Part shown: positions 24,364 through 31,400 of the stretch, in pieces
How positions within the stretch are numbered: the stretch's first letter is position 1
Layout: each line of letters begins with the position of its first letter
Source of the DNA: an uncultured Clostridia bacterium
GTDB taxonomy: Bacteria > Bacillota > Clostridia > Christensenellales > UBA1242
Length of the DNA: 34,459 nucleotides
Assembly: GCA_944348085.1 (NCBI GenBank)
Contig: CALVMU010000015.1
Span: forward strand, 1 to 34,459
Direction of reading: 5' to 3'
Made by a program: the position numbers and the translations under genes
The notes under the pieces: generated by a model
Databases searched by the model: none
Seen by the model: the letters and a program-made list of their open reading frames with translations, nothing else
What the model was told of the DNA's origin: nothing

Positions 24364-25899
24364 ATGCAAAAAATTGACAAAATTGCAAAAAAACTTGCTT
24401 TAAAAGATGTCTTTCACTTTGGTGACTATATTGCCAAAGTGAATTTGCCAGAAAACAAATTTTTAAAAAAGAAAGGCGAAAAGCAAGGCAAACTTATTTT
24501 GCTTACTTCAATAAATCCAACCCCTTTTGGTGAAGGCAAAACCACCTCTGCCATTTGCATTGCGGATGACCTTGCAAAAGACAGAAAAAAGGTCTGTCTT
24601 GCACTGCGAGAGCCAAGCCTTGGGCCAGTTTTTGGAGTTAAAGGTGGCGCAGTCGGAAGTGGCAAATCAATGATTGTTCCAGAGGAAGAGATCAACCTGC
24701 ACTTTACTGGCGACTTTCATGCAATCACTTCAGCAAACAACTTGCTATGCGCAATTATTGACAATCACATCTATCAAGGCAATACTTTAAAAATCAAAGA
24801 AGTTTGTTTTCACAGAACATTGGACCTAAACGACCGCGCGCTGAGAGAGGTCGAACTTTCCTCTCGAGAGGAAAGTTTTTCAATCACTCCAGCCTGCGAG
24901 ATAATGTCTATCATGACGCTTGCAAAGGATGAAAATGACCTCAAAACAAGGCTTGGAGAAATTTTGGTAGGCTTTAACGAAAAAAACAAACCAATTTTTG
25001 CAAAGGACTTGAATGCTCAAAACGCCATGTTTTTACTTTTGAAAAACGCGTTGAAGCCAAACCTTGTGCAGAGCAAAAATAAAACACCAGCGCTTGTCCA
25101 CTGCGGGCCTTTTGCCAACATTTCACTTGGCACAAGCAGTGTTATAAGCTTAAAGACTGCCCTGTCCTCTGCCGATTATGTCGTCACCGAAGCCGGCTTT
25201 GGCTTTGACTGTGGCGGTGAAAAATTTTTGGATCTACTTTGTCAAGAAAACTCTCTCAATCCAAATCTTATCATTGTTGTTGCAACCATCAAAGCGCTTA
25301 TTCATCATGGTGAAGGCAATCGCGATGACGAAAAGCTTGAAAAGGGCTTTGCAAACCTTCTGCATCACTACAGCACAATTGAAAAAGTCTTTGGCAAGAA
25401 GGCGCTTGTTTGCTTAAATAAATTTGATAGCGACAGCGAAGAACTTTTAACCCAGTTTGCACTTCTATGCAACCAACACAAACTTGATTTTATTGAAATC
25501 GAACCTTACACACAAAGCGGACAATCTGTTGCCAAAACCATCGAAAAACTTTGCCAAAAACAAACGCCTCTTAAGTTTGCATATTCCTTTGACCAACCAT
25601 TAAAACAAAAACTTGAAAACATTGCCACAAAAGTTTATGGCGGGAAAAAAGTTGTTTTGACAGAAAAAGCAAAACAAAATCTTAAAAAAATTGAAAAATA
25701 TTCCAAAAATCTTCCAGTTATCATTGCAAAAACCCAAAATTCGCTGTCAGATAATCCAAAAGCGCTGGGCGTGCCAAAAGACTTCACTTTGACGATAACA
25801 AATATAGAACTCAAAAACGGTGCTTTTGTTCTTGCCACCGCTGGAAACATGCTTTTAATGCCTGGCCTTGCAAAACACAACAACTACGAAAAGATGTGA
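24364..25899 (+). CDS. fhs: Formate-tetrahydrofolate ligase
   Basis: A 511-aa ATP-dependent ligase making 10-formyl-THF from formate and tetrahydrofolate. The ATP loop is PTPFGEGKTT (52-61; TPAGEGKTT in most homologues), then SLGPVFGVKGGA, EEEINLHFTGDFHAITSANNLL and DNHIYQG, all family hallmarks. ATAGNMLLMPGL closes the C-terminus. Typical members are about 555 aa, so this one is somewhat shortened. It supplies one-carbon units for purines and other reactions; nothing else of the Wood-Ljungdahl pathway lies in this window. Confidence 0.94.
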   Translation: MQKIDKIAKKLALKDVFHFGDYIAKVNLPENKFLKKKGEKQGKLILLTSINPTPFGEGKTTSAICIADDLAKDRKKVCLALREPSLGPVFGVKGGAVGSGKSMIVPEEEINLHFTGDFHAITSANNLLCAIIDNHIYQGNTLKIKEVCFHRTLDLNDRALREVELSSREESFSITPACEIMSIMTLAKDENDLKTRLGEILVGFNEKNKPIFAKDLNAQNAMFLLLKNALKPNLVQSKNKTPALVHCGPFANISLGTSSVISLKTALSSADYVVTEAGFGFDCGGEKFLDLLCQENSLNPNLIIVVATIKALIHHGEGNRDDEKLEKGFANLLHHYSTIEKVFGKKALVCLNKFDSDSEELLTQFALLCNQHKLDFIEIEPYTQSGQSVAKTIEKLCQKQTPLKFAYSFDQPLKQKLENIATKVYGGKKVVLTEKAKQNLKKIEKYSKNLPVIIAKTQNSLSDNPKALGVPKDFTLTITNIELKNGAFVLATAGNMLLMPGLAKHNNYEKM

Positions 25900-25991
25900 A
25901 AAAGCAATTATTTTGCTGATTATTATAGACTTTACAATGATATTATGTTATTATAATAAAAAGAGTTTATTTTAAGTAAGGGGTTTTTATT

Positions 25992-27035
25992 ATGAATATA
26001 GAAGAAATTGTAAACAATTATATAAATGATTGTTTGCTAAATTTAGACAATCTTGACACAAAACTAGAAACCAAAATGATAGACAGATTGTTTGCTAAAA
26101 AGTTTAGAAAATATGCCGTTGACCCACAAGTAAGAGTTGATGTAGAGGCAAAATTAAACAATATCATAGAAAAGAAACTGCCATTAAACTTTGTTCCATC
26201 ATTTGGCGGATATAAACATTGGTGGGCACCATCTTATCCAACCATTGACTGGGCTGAAATATTTAATATGAAATTCATGCTTGAATATTTGTTGCCCATT
26301 TGCGCAAATTATACAGACAACAAAAGCTCAATAGAATATGAAAGCGAAGAAATTATTTTAAGCGAACTTAACAATGTTCCGCAATCTGGACTTGATGAAT
26401 ACACAAAGACTTTTAGAGAAGCACTTAAATATTTCAACAGCAAACAAAAATATGTTGAGATGAAACTCAGTCTTGCAAGAGAACAATATAAAGACTATAA
26501 TTTTGACAAACAAAAATTGCTTGCAAGAATTGAAGAAATGATGCCAGAATATACAGAGCGTTTTAATAACTATGCACCAGATGACCAAGCACGAAGACTA
26601 CAAAAAGCAAAGACAAATTTCAAGATTAATGGTGTTGTTGATTACTCAAACTTGACTGACAGCGAAAAAGAAAAATTATACAAACAATCACGAATTTTCA
26701 ATGAAGCTTTCTTAGATGCCGATTATGAAGTGCGTGGAAACGACTTTTTTGAAAAAGAAACCAATATTCCGCTTTTGTTTTCATTTGGACTTGGACCAGG
26801 TGGCGAAGCTTGGTTGCACATTGGTTCAAGCAAGTCATCAATGACAGATTTTTGGGCAGGCACAGGCATTTTGGAAATTCGAGAAAACGGACAAATTGTT
26901 GAACGAATTTTAAGTCGAAACCAATTTGAGAATATACAAGAAAAACTCACAAAGGTAAGTGTAAATAGCCCAATTTCAAACATTTGCAAACCTTTATCTT
27001 ATATTTATGTCTATGAAGGAAGTTTAAATTTTTGA
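25992..27035 (+). CDS. Unrecognised 347-aa protein
   Basis: No firm family. The conserved-looking core is LNFVPSFGGYKHWWAPSYP (about 65-83), DWAEIF (86-91), FMLEYLLPIC and YESEEIILSELNN. The order of these features (P-x-F-x-x-K, D-x-x-E, then S-x-x-I/V-F/L plus a Y-x-x-x-L/F helix) is reminiscent of the Dit1/PvcA isonitrile-synthase fold, but this is only a pattern resemblance. AAGGGG acts as ribosome binding site and a terminator follows at 27052. AT content is higher than in the fhs gene. Confidence 0.7.
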   Translation: MNIEEIVNNYINDCLLNLDNLDTKLETKMIDRLFAKKFRKYAVDPQVRVDVEAKLNNIIEKKLPLNFVPSFGGYKHWWAPSYPTIDWAEIFNMKFMLEYLLPICANYTDNKSSIEYESEEIILSELNNVPQSGLDEYTKTFREALKYFNSKQKYVEMKLSLAREQYKDYNFDKQKLLARIEEMMPEYTERFNNYAPDDQARRLQKAKTNFKINGVVDYSNLTDSEKEKLYKQSRIFNEAFLDADYEVRGNDFFEKETNIPLLFSFGLGPGGEAWLHIGSSKSSMTDFWAGTGILEIRENGQIVERILSRNQFENIQEKLTKVSVNSPISNICKPLSYIYVYEGSLNF

Positions 27036-27051
27036 TATTAAAATTAAAAAA

Positions 27052-27087
27052 GGATAATACAATTTTTGATTTGTATTATCTTTTTTG
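27052..27087 (+). terminator. Terminator of the 347-aa gene
   Basis: GATAATACAA / TTGTATTATC hairpin followed by six T. Confidence 0.85.
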
Positions 27088-27125
27088 TTTATTCTGAAAT
27101 ATGTTAAATCTCTTATATTGTTTTT

Positions 27126-28046
27126 TTAGTTATACAAAAATCCTTTGATGATGGTTTTTTCAGCTTCTTCTTGAGAAAGGCCAAGGCTCATAAGTTTGAT
27201 AAGTTGGTCGCCAGCAATCTTTCCAATTGCCGCCTCATGCACAAGTGATGCATCTTTTGAAATTGCGTCAATCTTTGGCACAGAAACAATGCGCCCTTCA
27301 TCCATCAAAATTCCGTCACACTCAACATGACCAAAACTTTTGTTTTTGCCTATCATGTCAGAGATAAACTCTTGATAAGAATGCCCTTCTGCAACGCTGT
27401 GGCTGACAACATCGCACTTAGAGTTTTCGCCAAGCAGTTCAACCTTAAAATAGGTTTTGGCATATTGCTCATCTGTTGTCAAAATGTTTTCCTTGATGTT
27501 AAGCACACAGTCATCTTGCAGTTTGGCGTAAGTTTTTCGCACTGTTGAAGAGACTCCTCCAATCTGAATTGACTCAAATTCCATGCTAGATCCTTTTTTC
27601 ATAGCAATTTTTGTGATTGGGTTAAGAATTTTCTTTCCACTGCCCTCGCCTGCGCCATAATGCTTTTCAACATAGCGCACTTTTGAATTTTCTCCCACAT
27701 GGAATGAGTGGATTCCATCATGCTGACTGTCTTTGCAAGTTTTGTTATGGATGCCACAACCTGCAATAATGGTCACATCGCAGTCTTTGCCAATATAGAA
27801 ATCGTTGTAAACAAGGTCGCTAAATCCGCCAAGAGTCAAGATAACTGGAATATGCACGCTTTTGTTTTTTACGCCATCTTTCACAATGATATCAATTCCG
27901 CTTTTGTTTTTCTTTGGAACAATCTCAATGTCTTTTGTGGAGCCTCTGGCAATTGCTTCGCCATTTTTGCGAATATTAAATGAACCTGTTGGCACTTTGT
28001 GAAGGTCTGCAACTCGCTCTAAAAGCTCACGGTCGATTTTATCCAT
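27126..28046 (-). CDS. sufB: Short SufB/SufD-family Fe-S scaffold protein
   Basis: A 306-aa right-handed beta-helix protein of the SufB/SufD family, shorter than SufB (about 470 aa). The C-terminal core HVECDGILMDEGRIVSVPKIDAISKDASLVHEAAIGKI aligns with the SufB core; the His270-Glu271 pair matches the SufB His433-Glu434 pair. The position of the scaffold Cys405 of E. coli SufB is occupied by Gly251, though Cys243, Cys97 and Cys104 are present. It overlaps the sufC stop by 8 nt. Together with sufC it makes a two-gene system with no SufS, SufU or SufD nearby, like the minimal SMS type. SufD is an alternative name. Confidence 0.88.
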   Translation of the reverse strand: MDKIDRELLERVADLHKVPTGSFNIRKNGEAIARGSTKDIEIVPKKNKSGIDIIVKDGVKNKSVHIPVILTLGGFSDLVYNDFYIGKDCDVTIIAGCGIHNKTCKDSQHDGIHSFHVGENSKVRYVEKHYGAGEGSGKKILNPITKIAMKKGSSMEFESIQIGGVSSTVRKTYAKLQDDCVLNIKENILTTDEQYAKTYFKVELLGENSKCDVVSHSVAEGHSYQEFISDMIGKNKSFGHVECDGILMDEGRIVSVPKIDAISKDASLVHEAAIGKIAGDQLIKLMSLGLSQEEAEKTIIKGFLYN

Positions 28047-28755
28047 TGTTCACCTCCCTAAGCCTTCCACAAGAATTGTCAGACAATTTTGGCAAAACTT
28101 TTTTCTTTGCCCCTTGCAAAGCGACCTGTCCATCACTTAAAAGGATGATCTCATCGGCAATTTCCAAAATGCGCTTTTGGTGGCTTACAATAATGTTTGT
28201 TGCACCTTTCAAGTTTTCAAACAAAGAGGTCAAATTTTCAAAGCTCCAAAGGTCAATTCCAGCCTCTGGCTCGTCAAACATGTTCAGCTTTCCCTTTCTT
28301 GCAAGCGTCACCGCAAGCTCAATGCGTTTAAGTTCACCACCAGAAAGCTTGTCATCAAGTGCTCTGTTGATATAATCCTTAGCGCAAAGCCCAACCTTTG
28401 AAAGCACATCGCATAAGGCCGACAGATTATGCTCTTCTCCTGCCGCGATGTCAAGCAAGTCTTTGACCCTCAACCCTTTAAATGTGACTGGTTGCTGAAA
28501 AGCATAACTTATTCCTCTTTGTCCCCTTTCAGTTATGCCAAGCTCAGAAATATCTTGCCCGTCAAAAAAGATTTGACCACTTGTCTGCTTTGCAATCCCC
28601 ATAATGATTTTAAGCAGCGTTGACTTTCCACTTCCATTATGCCCAGTGATCACATATATTTTATTGTCTTCAAAGGTCAAATTGATATTGTTTAATATTG
28701 TTTTCTCTGCACCATTTTCTGTGACAGAGTAGTTTAAGTTTTTGATTTCCAACAT
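28039..28755 (-). CDS. sufC: Fe-S assembly ATPase SufC
   Basis: A 238-aa ABC-type ATPase of the SufC family, which drives the SufB-type scaffold in iron-sulfur cluster assembly. Walker A is GHNGSGKST (38-46), the signature LSGGELKRIELA (about 138-149) and Walker B is NMFDEPEAGID with the SufC-typical E-P-E-A-G-I-D. No membrane partner is encoded nearby. The promoter TTGACT-17-TATAAT lies so close that the ATG is 6 nt after the -10; no Shine-Dalgarno is visible, so the mRNA is probably leaderless. Confidence 0.94.
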   Translation of the reverse strand: MLEIKNLNYSVTENGAEKTILNNINLTFEDNKIYVITGHNGSGKSTLLKIIMGIAKQTSGQIFFDGQDISELGITERGQRGISYAFQQPVTFKGLRVKDLLDIAAGEEHNLSALCDVLSKVGLCAKDYINRALDDKLSGGELKRIELAVTLARKGKLNMFDEPEAGIDLWSFENLTSLFENLKGATNIIVSHQKRILEIADEIILLSDGQVALQGAKKKVLPKLSDNSCGRLREVNNG

Positions 28756-28761
28756 AGCTTT

Positions 28762-28790
28762 ATTATAATTTTTTTAACAGCCCAAGTCAA
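28762..28790 (-). promoter_or_regulatory. Promoter of sufC-sufB, probably leaderless
   Basis: TTGACT (28790-28785), a 17-nt spacer and TATAAT (28767-28762), then six bases and ATG 28755. Confidence 0.8.
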
Positions 28791-28867
28791 TAAAAAGCAA
28801 AAATATTTATCAAAAACTGACAAAAAATGAAAAATTTGACCTTTTTTACACTATTTAAAAAAAAGAC

Positions 28868-28894
28868 TTGACAATTCCCCCCCCCGAGTATAAT
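28868..28894 (+). promoter_or_regulatory. Promoter with a poly-C spacer, likely phase-variable
   Basis: TTGACA (28868-28873) and TATAAT (28889-28894) are both perfect but only 15 nt apart, and the spacer is ATT-C9-GAG. Slipped-strand change of the C-run by two bases would give the ideal 17-nt spacing. It drives the small gene at 28928. Confidence 0.7.
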
Positions 28895-28927
28895 GAAGTT
28901 AGAAACCATAAAAAGGAGGAATTGATT

Positions 28928-29224
28928 ATGGACAAAGACTTGATAGAAAAAGCAAAGGCTGTAAGGGACAGAGCAGGCAAGCTTAGCGCTACAGAATATA
29001 AACTATCCAACATTTTAAAAAATGGCGGTAAGTATGTCCCTGAATATTGCACTGGCTCTCTCTTAGGTACAGAGAACTGGGACGAATTAGATTGGTTATT
29101 GGCTGACTTAATCCGCCACGTTAATAATTATTGCGATGTGCTTGAAGAAAACATCAAAGAATTGGAGAAAAAAATTCAAGCTTTACCTAAAAATGATGCC
29201 GATCAAGAACAAGGCAAAGAATAA
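28928..29224 (+). CDS. Small soluble protein under a poly-C promoter, unknown function
   Basis: A 98-aa protein, MDKDLIEKAKAVRDRAGKLS..., largely helical with an acidic, Gln-rich C-terminal tail and a helix CDVLEENIKELEKKIQAL suited to a coiled coil. No signal peptide, membrane segment or known domain is seen. AAGGAGG lies 9 nt upstream; an in-frame ATG upstream (28868) would start inside the promoter and is rejected. A terminator follows. Tight control by a switchable promoter suggests a role in surface or phage interaction, but nothing in the protein shows this. Confidence 0.75.
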   Translation: MDKDLIEKAKAVRDRAGKLSATEYKLSNILKNGGKYVPEYCTGSLLGTENWDELDWLLADLIRHVNNYCDVLEENIKELEKKIQALPKNDADQEQGKE

Positions 29225-29230
29225 AACAGC

Positions 29231-29272
29231 AAAAAGACCGAAAAAGTCAGGCATAGACTTTCGGTCTTTTTT
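29231..29272 (+). terminator. Terminator of the poly-C-controlled gene
   Basis: AAAAGACCGAAA / TTTCGGTCTTTT with a nested AAAGTC/GACTTT pairing and a final T-run. Confidence 0.85.
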
Positions 29273-29443
29273 CTTTTATATTTTTATAAAGACTTTCTAG
29301 AAAAAACAAAGTAATCAAATATCAATAAAAAGCTTTAAAACTCATATAATAAAAATTAGATAAGAAGCCTTTCAACTTGTCACTTAAAAATTCTTCTGTC
29401 ATATCAATAAATTACTTTTCCATTATAAAATGCAAAAAAATAT

Positions 29444-29472
29444 TTGACACAAAACAAAATATATGATATTTT
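29444..29472 (+). promoter_or_regulatory. Promoter leading into the tRNA-Thr-half array
   Basis: TTGACA (29444-29449), a 17-nt spacer and TATTTT (29467-29472). The first array unit starts 20 nt further on, the spacing expected for a tRNA gene. Confidence 0.55.
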
Positions 29473-29492
29473 TATATTGTCATTTGCTTCAT

Positions 29493-29971
29493 GCTTGAGT
29501 GGCGCAGAGTCAATCGCACAGCCTTGGTAATTTAAAAGCAGCCAAAATTTGCACTTCAAAAAACACTCAAAAATTTAATAAAATTGCTTATGCTAATGTA
29601 GCACAGTCGGTAGTGCACCGCCTTGGTAAGACAAATAATCGGCAATTTTAATCAAAATTACAACTGAATATTTACTCCATTTTGGAGCTATGCTGATGTA
29701 GCTCAGCCGGTAGAGCACTGCCTTGGTAAGACAAGCAATCGGCAATTTTAATCAAAATTACAACTGAATATTTACTCCATTTTGGAGCTGTGCTGATGTA
29801 GCTCAGCCGGTAGAGCACTGCCTTGGTAAGACAAGAAAGGCACTATTTTTACCACAATTACAACTTAATATTTACTCCATTTTGGAGCTATGCTGATGTA
29901 GCTCAGCAGGTAGAGCACTGCCTTGGTAAGATAAAACCAACCCAAAAATTTATCAATAAAAAACTTAATAT
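29493..29971 (+). repeat. Tandem array of five tRNA-Thr 5'-half-like units
   Basis: Units start at 29493, 29592, 29692, 29792 and 29892 (spacings 99, 100, 100, 100), with 80 nt from the last to the intact tRNA-Thr at 29972. Each unit opens with a tRNA-like 5' half (GCTGATGTAGCTCAG... through CCTTGGTAAG, covering acceptor strand, D arm and anticodon loop with GGT) and lacks the T arm and 3' acceptor. About 60 AT-rich bases follow, and those of units 2, 3 and 4 contain TACTCCATTTTGGAGCT, a short hairpin. Unit 1 is the most diverged. Confidence 0.9.
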
Positions 29972-30046
29972 GCTACTGTGGCTCAGCGGTAGAGCACTGC
30001 CTTGGTAAGGCAGGGGTCACGGGTCCGATTCCCGTCAGTAGCTCCA
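29972..30046 (+). tRNA. tRNA-Thr (anticodon GGT)
   Basis: Acceptor GCTACTG pairs with CAGTAGC (30036-30042), discriminator T30043 and encoded CCA 30044-30046. The D arm is GCTC/GAGC, the anticodon stem CTGCC/GGCAG holds TTGGTAA (GGT), and the T arm ACGGG/CCCGT encloses TCCGATT. It is the only complete member of the array and is followed by a strong terminator. Confidence 0.95.
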
Positions 30047-30052
30047 CACCAT

Positions 30053-30105
30053 AAAAATCGCTAAAATCCTTTATTTCCCTAGGGTTTTAGCGATTTTTCT
30101 TTTTC
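30053..30105 (+). terminator. Terminator of tRNA-Thr
   Basis: AAAAATCGCTAAAA / TTTTAGCGATTTTT hairpin with inner CCT/AGG pairs, then CTTTTT. Confidence 0.88.
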
Positions 30106-30140
30106 AAATTTTTAACAGAATTTTTAAGGCGAAAAAAAAT

Positions 30141-30304
30141 TAGGTGTCAATTTGGTGTGCCGTAGGTGTCAAAAATTTGCACAAAAAAAGGCAGGTAGTC
30201 GGTCTTCCAACTACCTGCCAAATTCTTTCTAAAACTATCAAAAACTGCTCCTGTAGGTGTCAATAGGTGTCAACTTATTTTTTTAAAGAATTAATAGGTG
30301 TCAA
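30141..30304. repeat. Five TAGGTGTCAA repeats beside tRNA-Thr
   Basis: The 10-mer TAGGTGTCAA occurs at 30141, 30163, 30254, 30264 and 30295, all in the same orientation. The spacing is irregular (22, 91, 10 and 31 nt). They resemble arm-type binding sites of tyrosine integrases next to an attachment site. Confidence 0.7.
30183..30219 (-). terminator. Terminator downstream of the PIN-protein gene
   Basis: GGCAGGTAGT / ACTACCTGCC hairpin followed, on the minus strand, by TTTTTTT. Confidence 0.88.
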
Positions 30305-30325
30305 CTTATTTTTTTAAAGAATTAA
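30264..30325. repeat. Perfect 31-nt tandem duplication at the 3' end of the PIN gene
   Basis: 30264-30294 and 30295-30325 are identical and adjacent. The second copy contains the last codons (I-N-S-L-K-K) and stop of the PIN gene. Each copy starts with TAGGTGTCAA. Confidence 0.92.
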
Positions 30326-31400
30326 TTAGTTGAATACTATCATTGAATTTTGTAATGCCAGCTACTTGAGTCATGATATTTTTCATGTTTTTGTCAAAAG
30401 TTACCAATATTACATTTTCTTCATTATAGAAGAATTCTCTTAATATTTCATAATCAATAAAATCATTTGGTTTCATTTTTGCACTTTCAACCATTAGTGA
30501 ATTAATAAGTCTAGTTAAAAAAACTTCTTCAAATTCATTTTTCATATTAGGGTCAACAAAATAAATCGAATCAACAATTTTATTTCTTAAATAATTCTTA
30601 ACACTACCAATTTTTAATTCCGGATACTCTTTTGAGGTTGCAAAATAATCAATAATTGTTTTACAAATACTTAAATATTCTCTTTCATAGGGTATATTTT
30701 GCAACAAATCGTCCTTTAATATTTTGTTTTTTAGTTTCTTATAGATCTTTATAAGTTTATAATAAGAATTTTTATCTCCACTCTCAAATAGTATTTTTGC
30801 ATTTCTCATTAATTCATAATAATATGTCATAACATTAGCTATTAGAGTTAATAAAACATCTTGAACAGTTTCTGCATTAAAATTATTATTGCTCATTAAT
30901 TCTTTAAGTTTTTTAATAATAATCTTCTTTATATGCAAGTCTATTGATTTTTGATAAAGCATAAAATGGTCTCTAAAATATAGTTTTGCTTCATTTAAAC
31001 CCTTCTGATAATTGTCTATAATTATTGTTATACTTGCATAAGCATAACAAATCACAAAAAATGATATATTATATGCCATTTCATCTATAATATGTTTCCC
31101 ATAAATTTTCTTTAAACTATTGTAATAATTTTCATCTTTATTGTTTGGATTTAAACTACTTAAAACTTCTTTATTTATATTATCCGTTGAGCCCAAAGTA
31201 ATATTATTATTTTTAATAAAATTCAAAACTTTTAATTTTTCTTCAAATGAAAATTTTGAATTCAATATTTCAAAAACCGAATATCTTGTGCATAGACACT
31301 TGTTTTTTTTGATATAATTTAACAACGTTTCTAATTTAATGTCATTATTTGGTTCTATCTTTGCGGCGTAATACAATGCGTTTGTGTCTAATATAATCAT
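30306..31400 (-). CDS. PIN-domain protein with a large helical insertion
   Basis: A 364-aa protein. The N-terminus MIILDTNALYYA has Asp5 and SVFEIL has Glu44; the C-terminus has NDFIDYEIL (Asp313/Asp316) and ILVTFDKNM (Asp336), together the four-acid site of PIN RNases. Between them about 250 residues of Lys-, Asn- and Leu-rich helices are inserted, unlike the usual 130-aa VapC. It has a GAGGTT ribosome binding site and a TATAAT box. No antitoxin gene adjoins it. It is likely a metal-dependent RNase carried as cargo on a mobile element. Confidence 0.75.
   Translation of the reverse strand: MIILDTNALYYAAKIEPNNDIKLETLLNYIKKNKCLCTRYSVFEILNSKFSFEEKLKVLNFIKNNNITLGSTDNINKEVLSSLNPNNKDENYYNSLKKIYGKHIIDEMAYNISFFVICYAYASITIIIDNYQKGLNEAKLYFRDHFMLYQKSIDLHIKKIIIKKLKELMSNNNFNAETVQDVLLTLIANVMTYYYELMRNAKILFESGDKNSYYKLIKIYKKLKNKILKDDLLQNIPYEREYLSICKTIIDYFATSKEYPELKIGSVKNYLRNKIVDSIYFVDPNMKNEFEEVFLTRLINSLMVESAKMKPNDFIDYEILREFFYNEENVILVTFDKNMKNIMTQVAGITKFNDSIQLINSLKK

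Noticed and set aside
29493..29971. CRISPR-like reading of the 100-nt array
   Set aside because: The repeated part is a tRNA half of about 40 nt and the intervening parts of several units are nearly identical to each other, so they are not unique spacers; no cas gene is near.
29823..30008. Short open frame across the tRNA-Thr array
   Set aside because: It is a translation of the repeated tRNA halves (DVAQQVEH-type string), not a gene.
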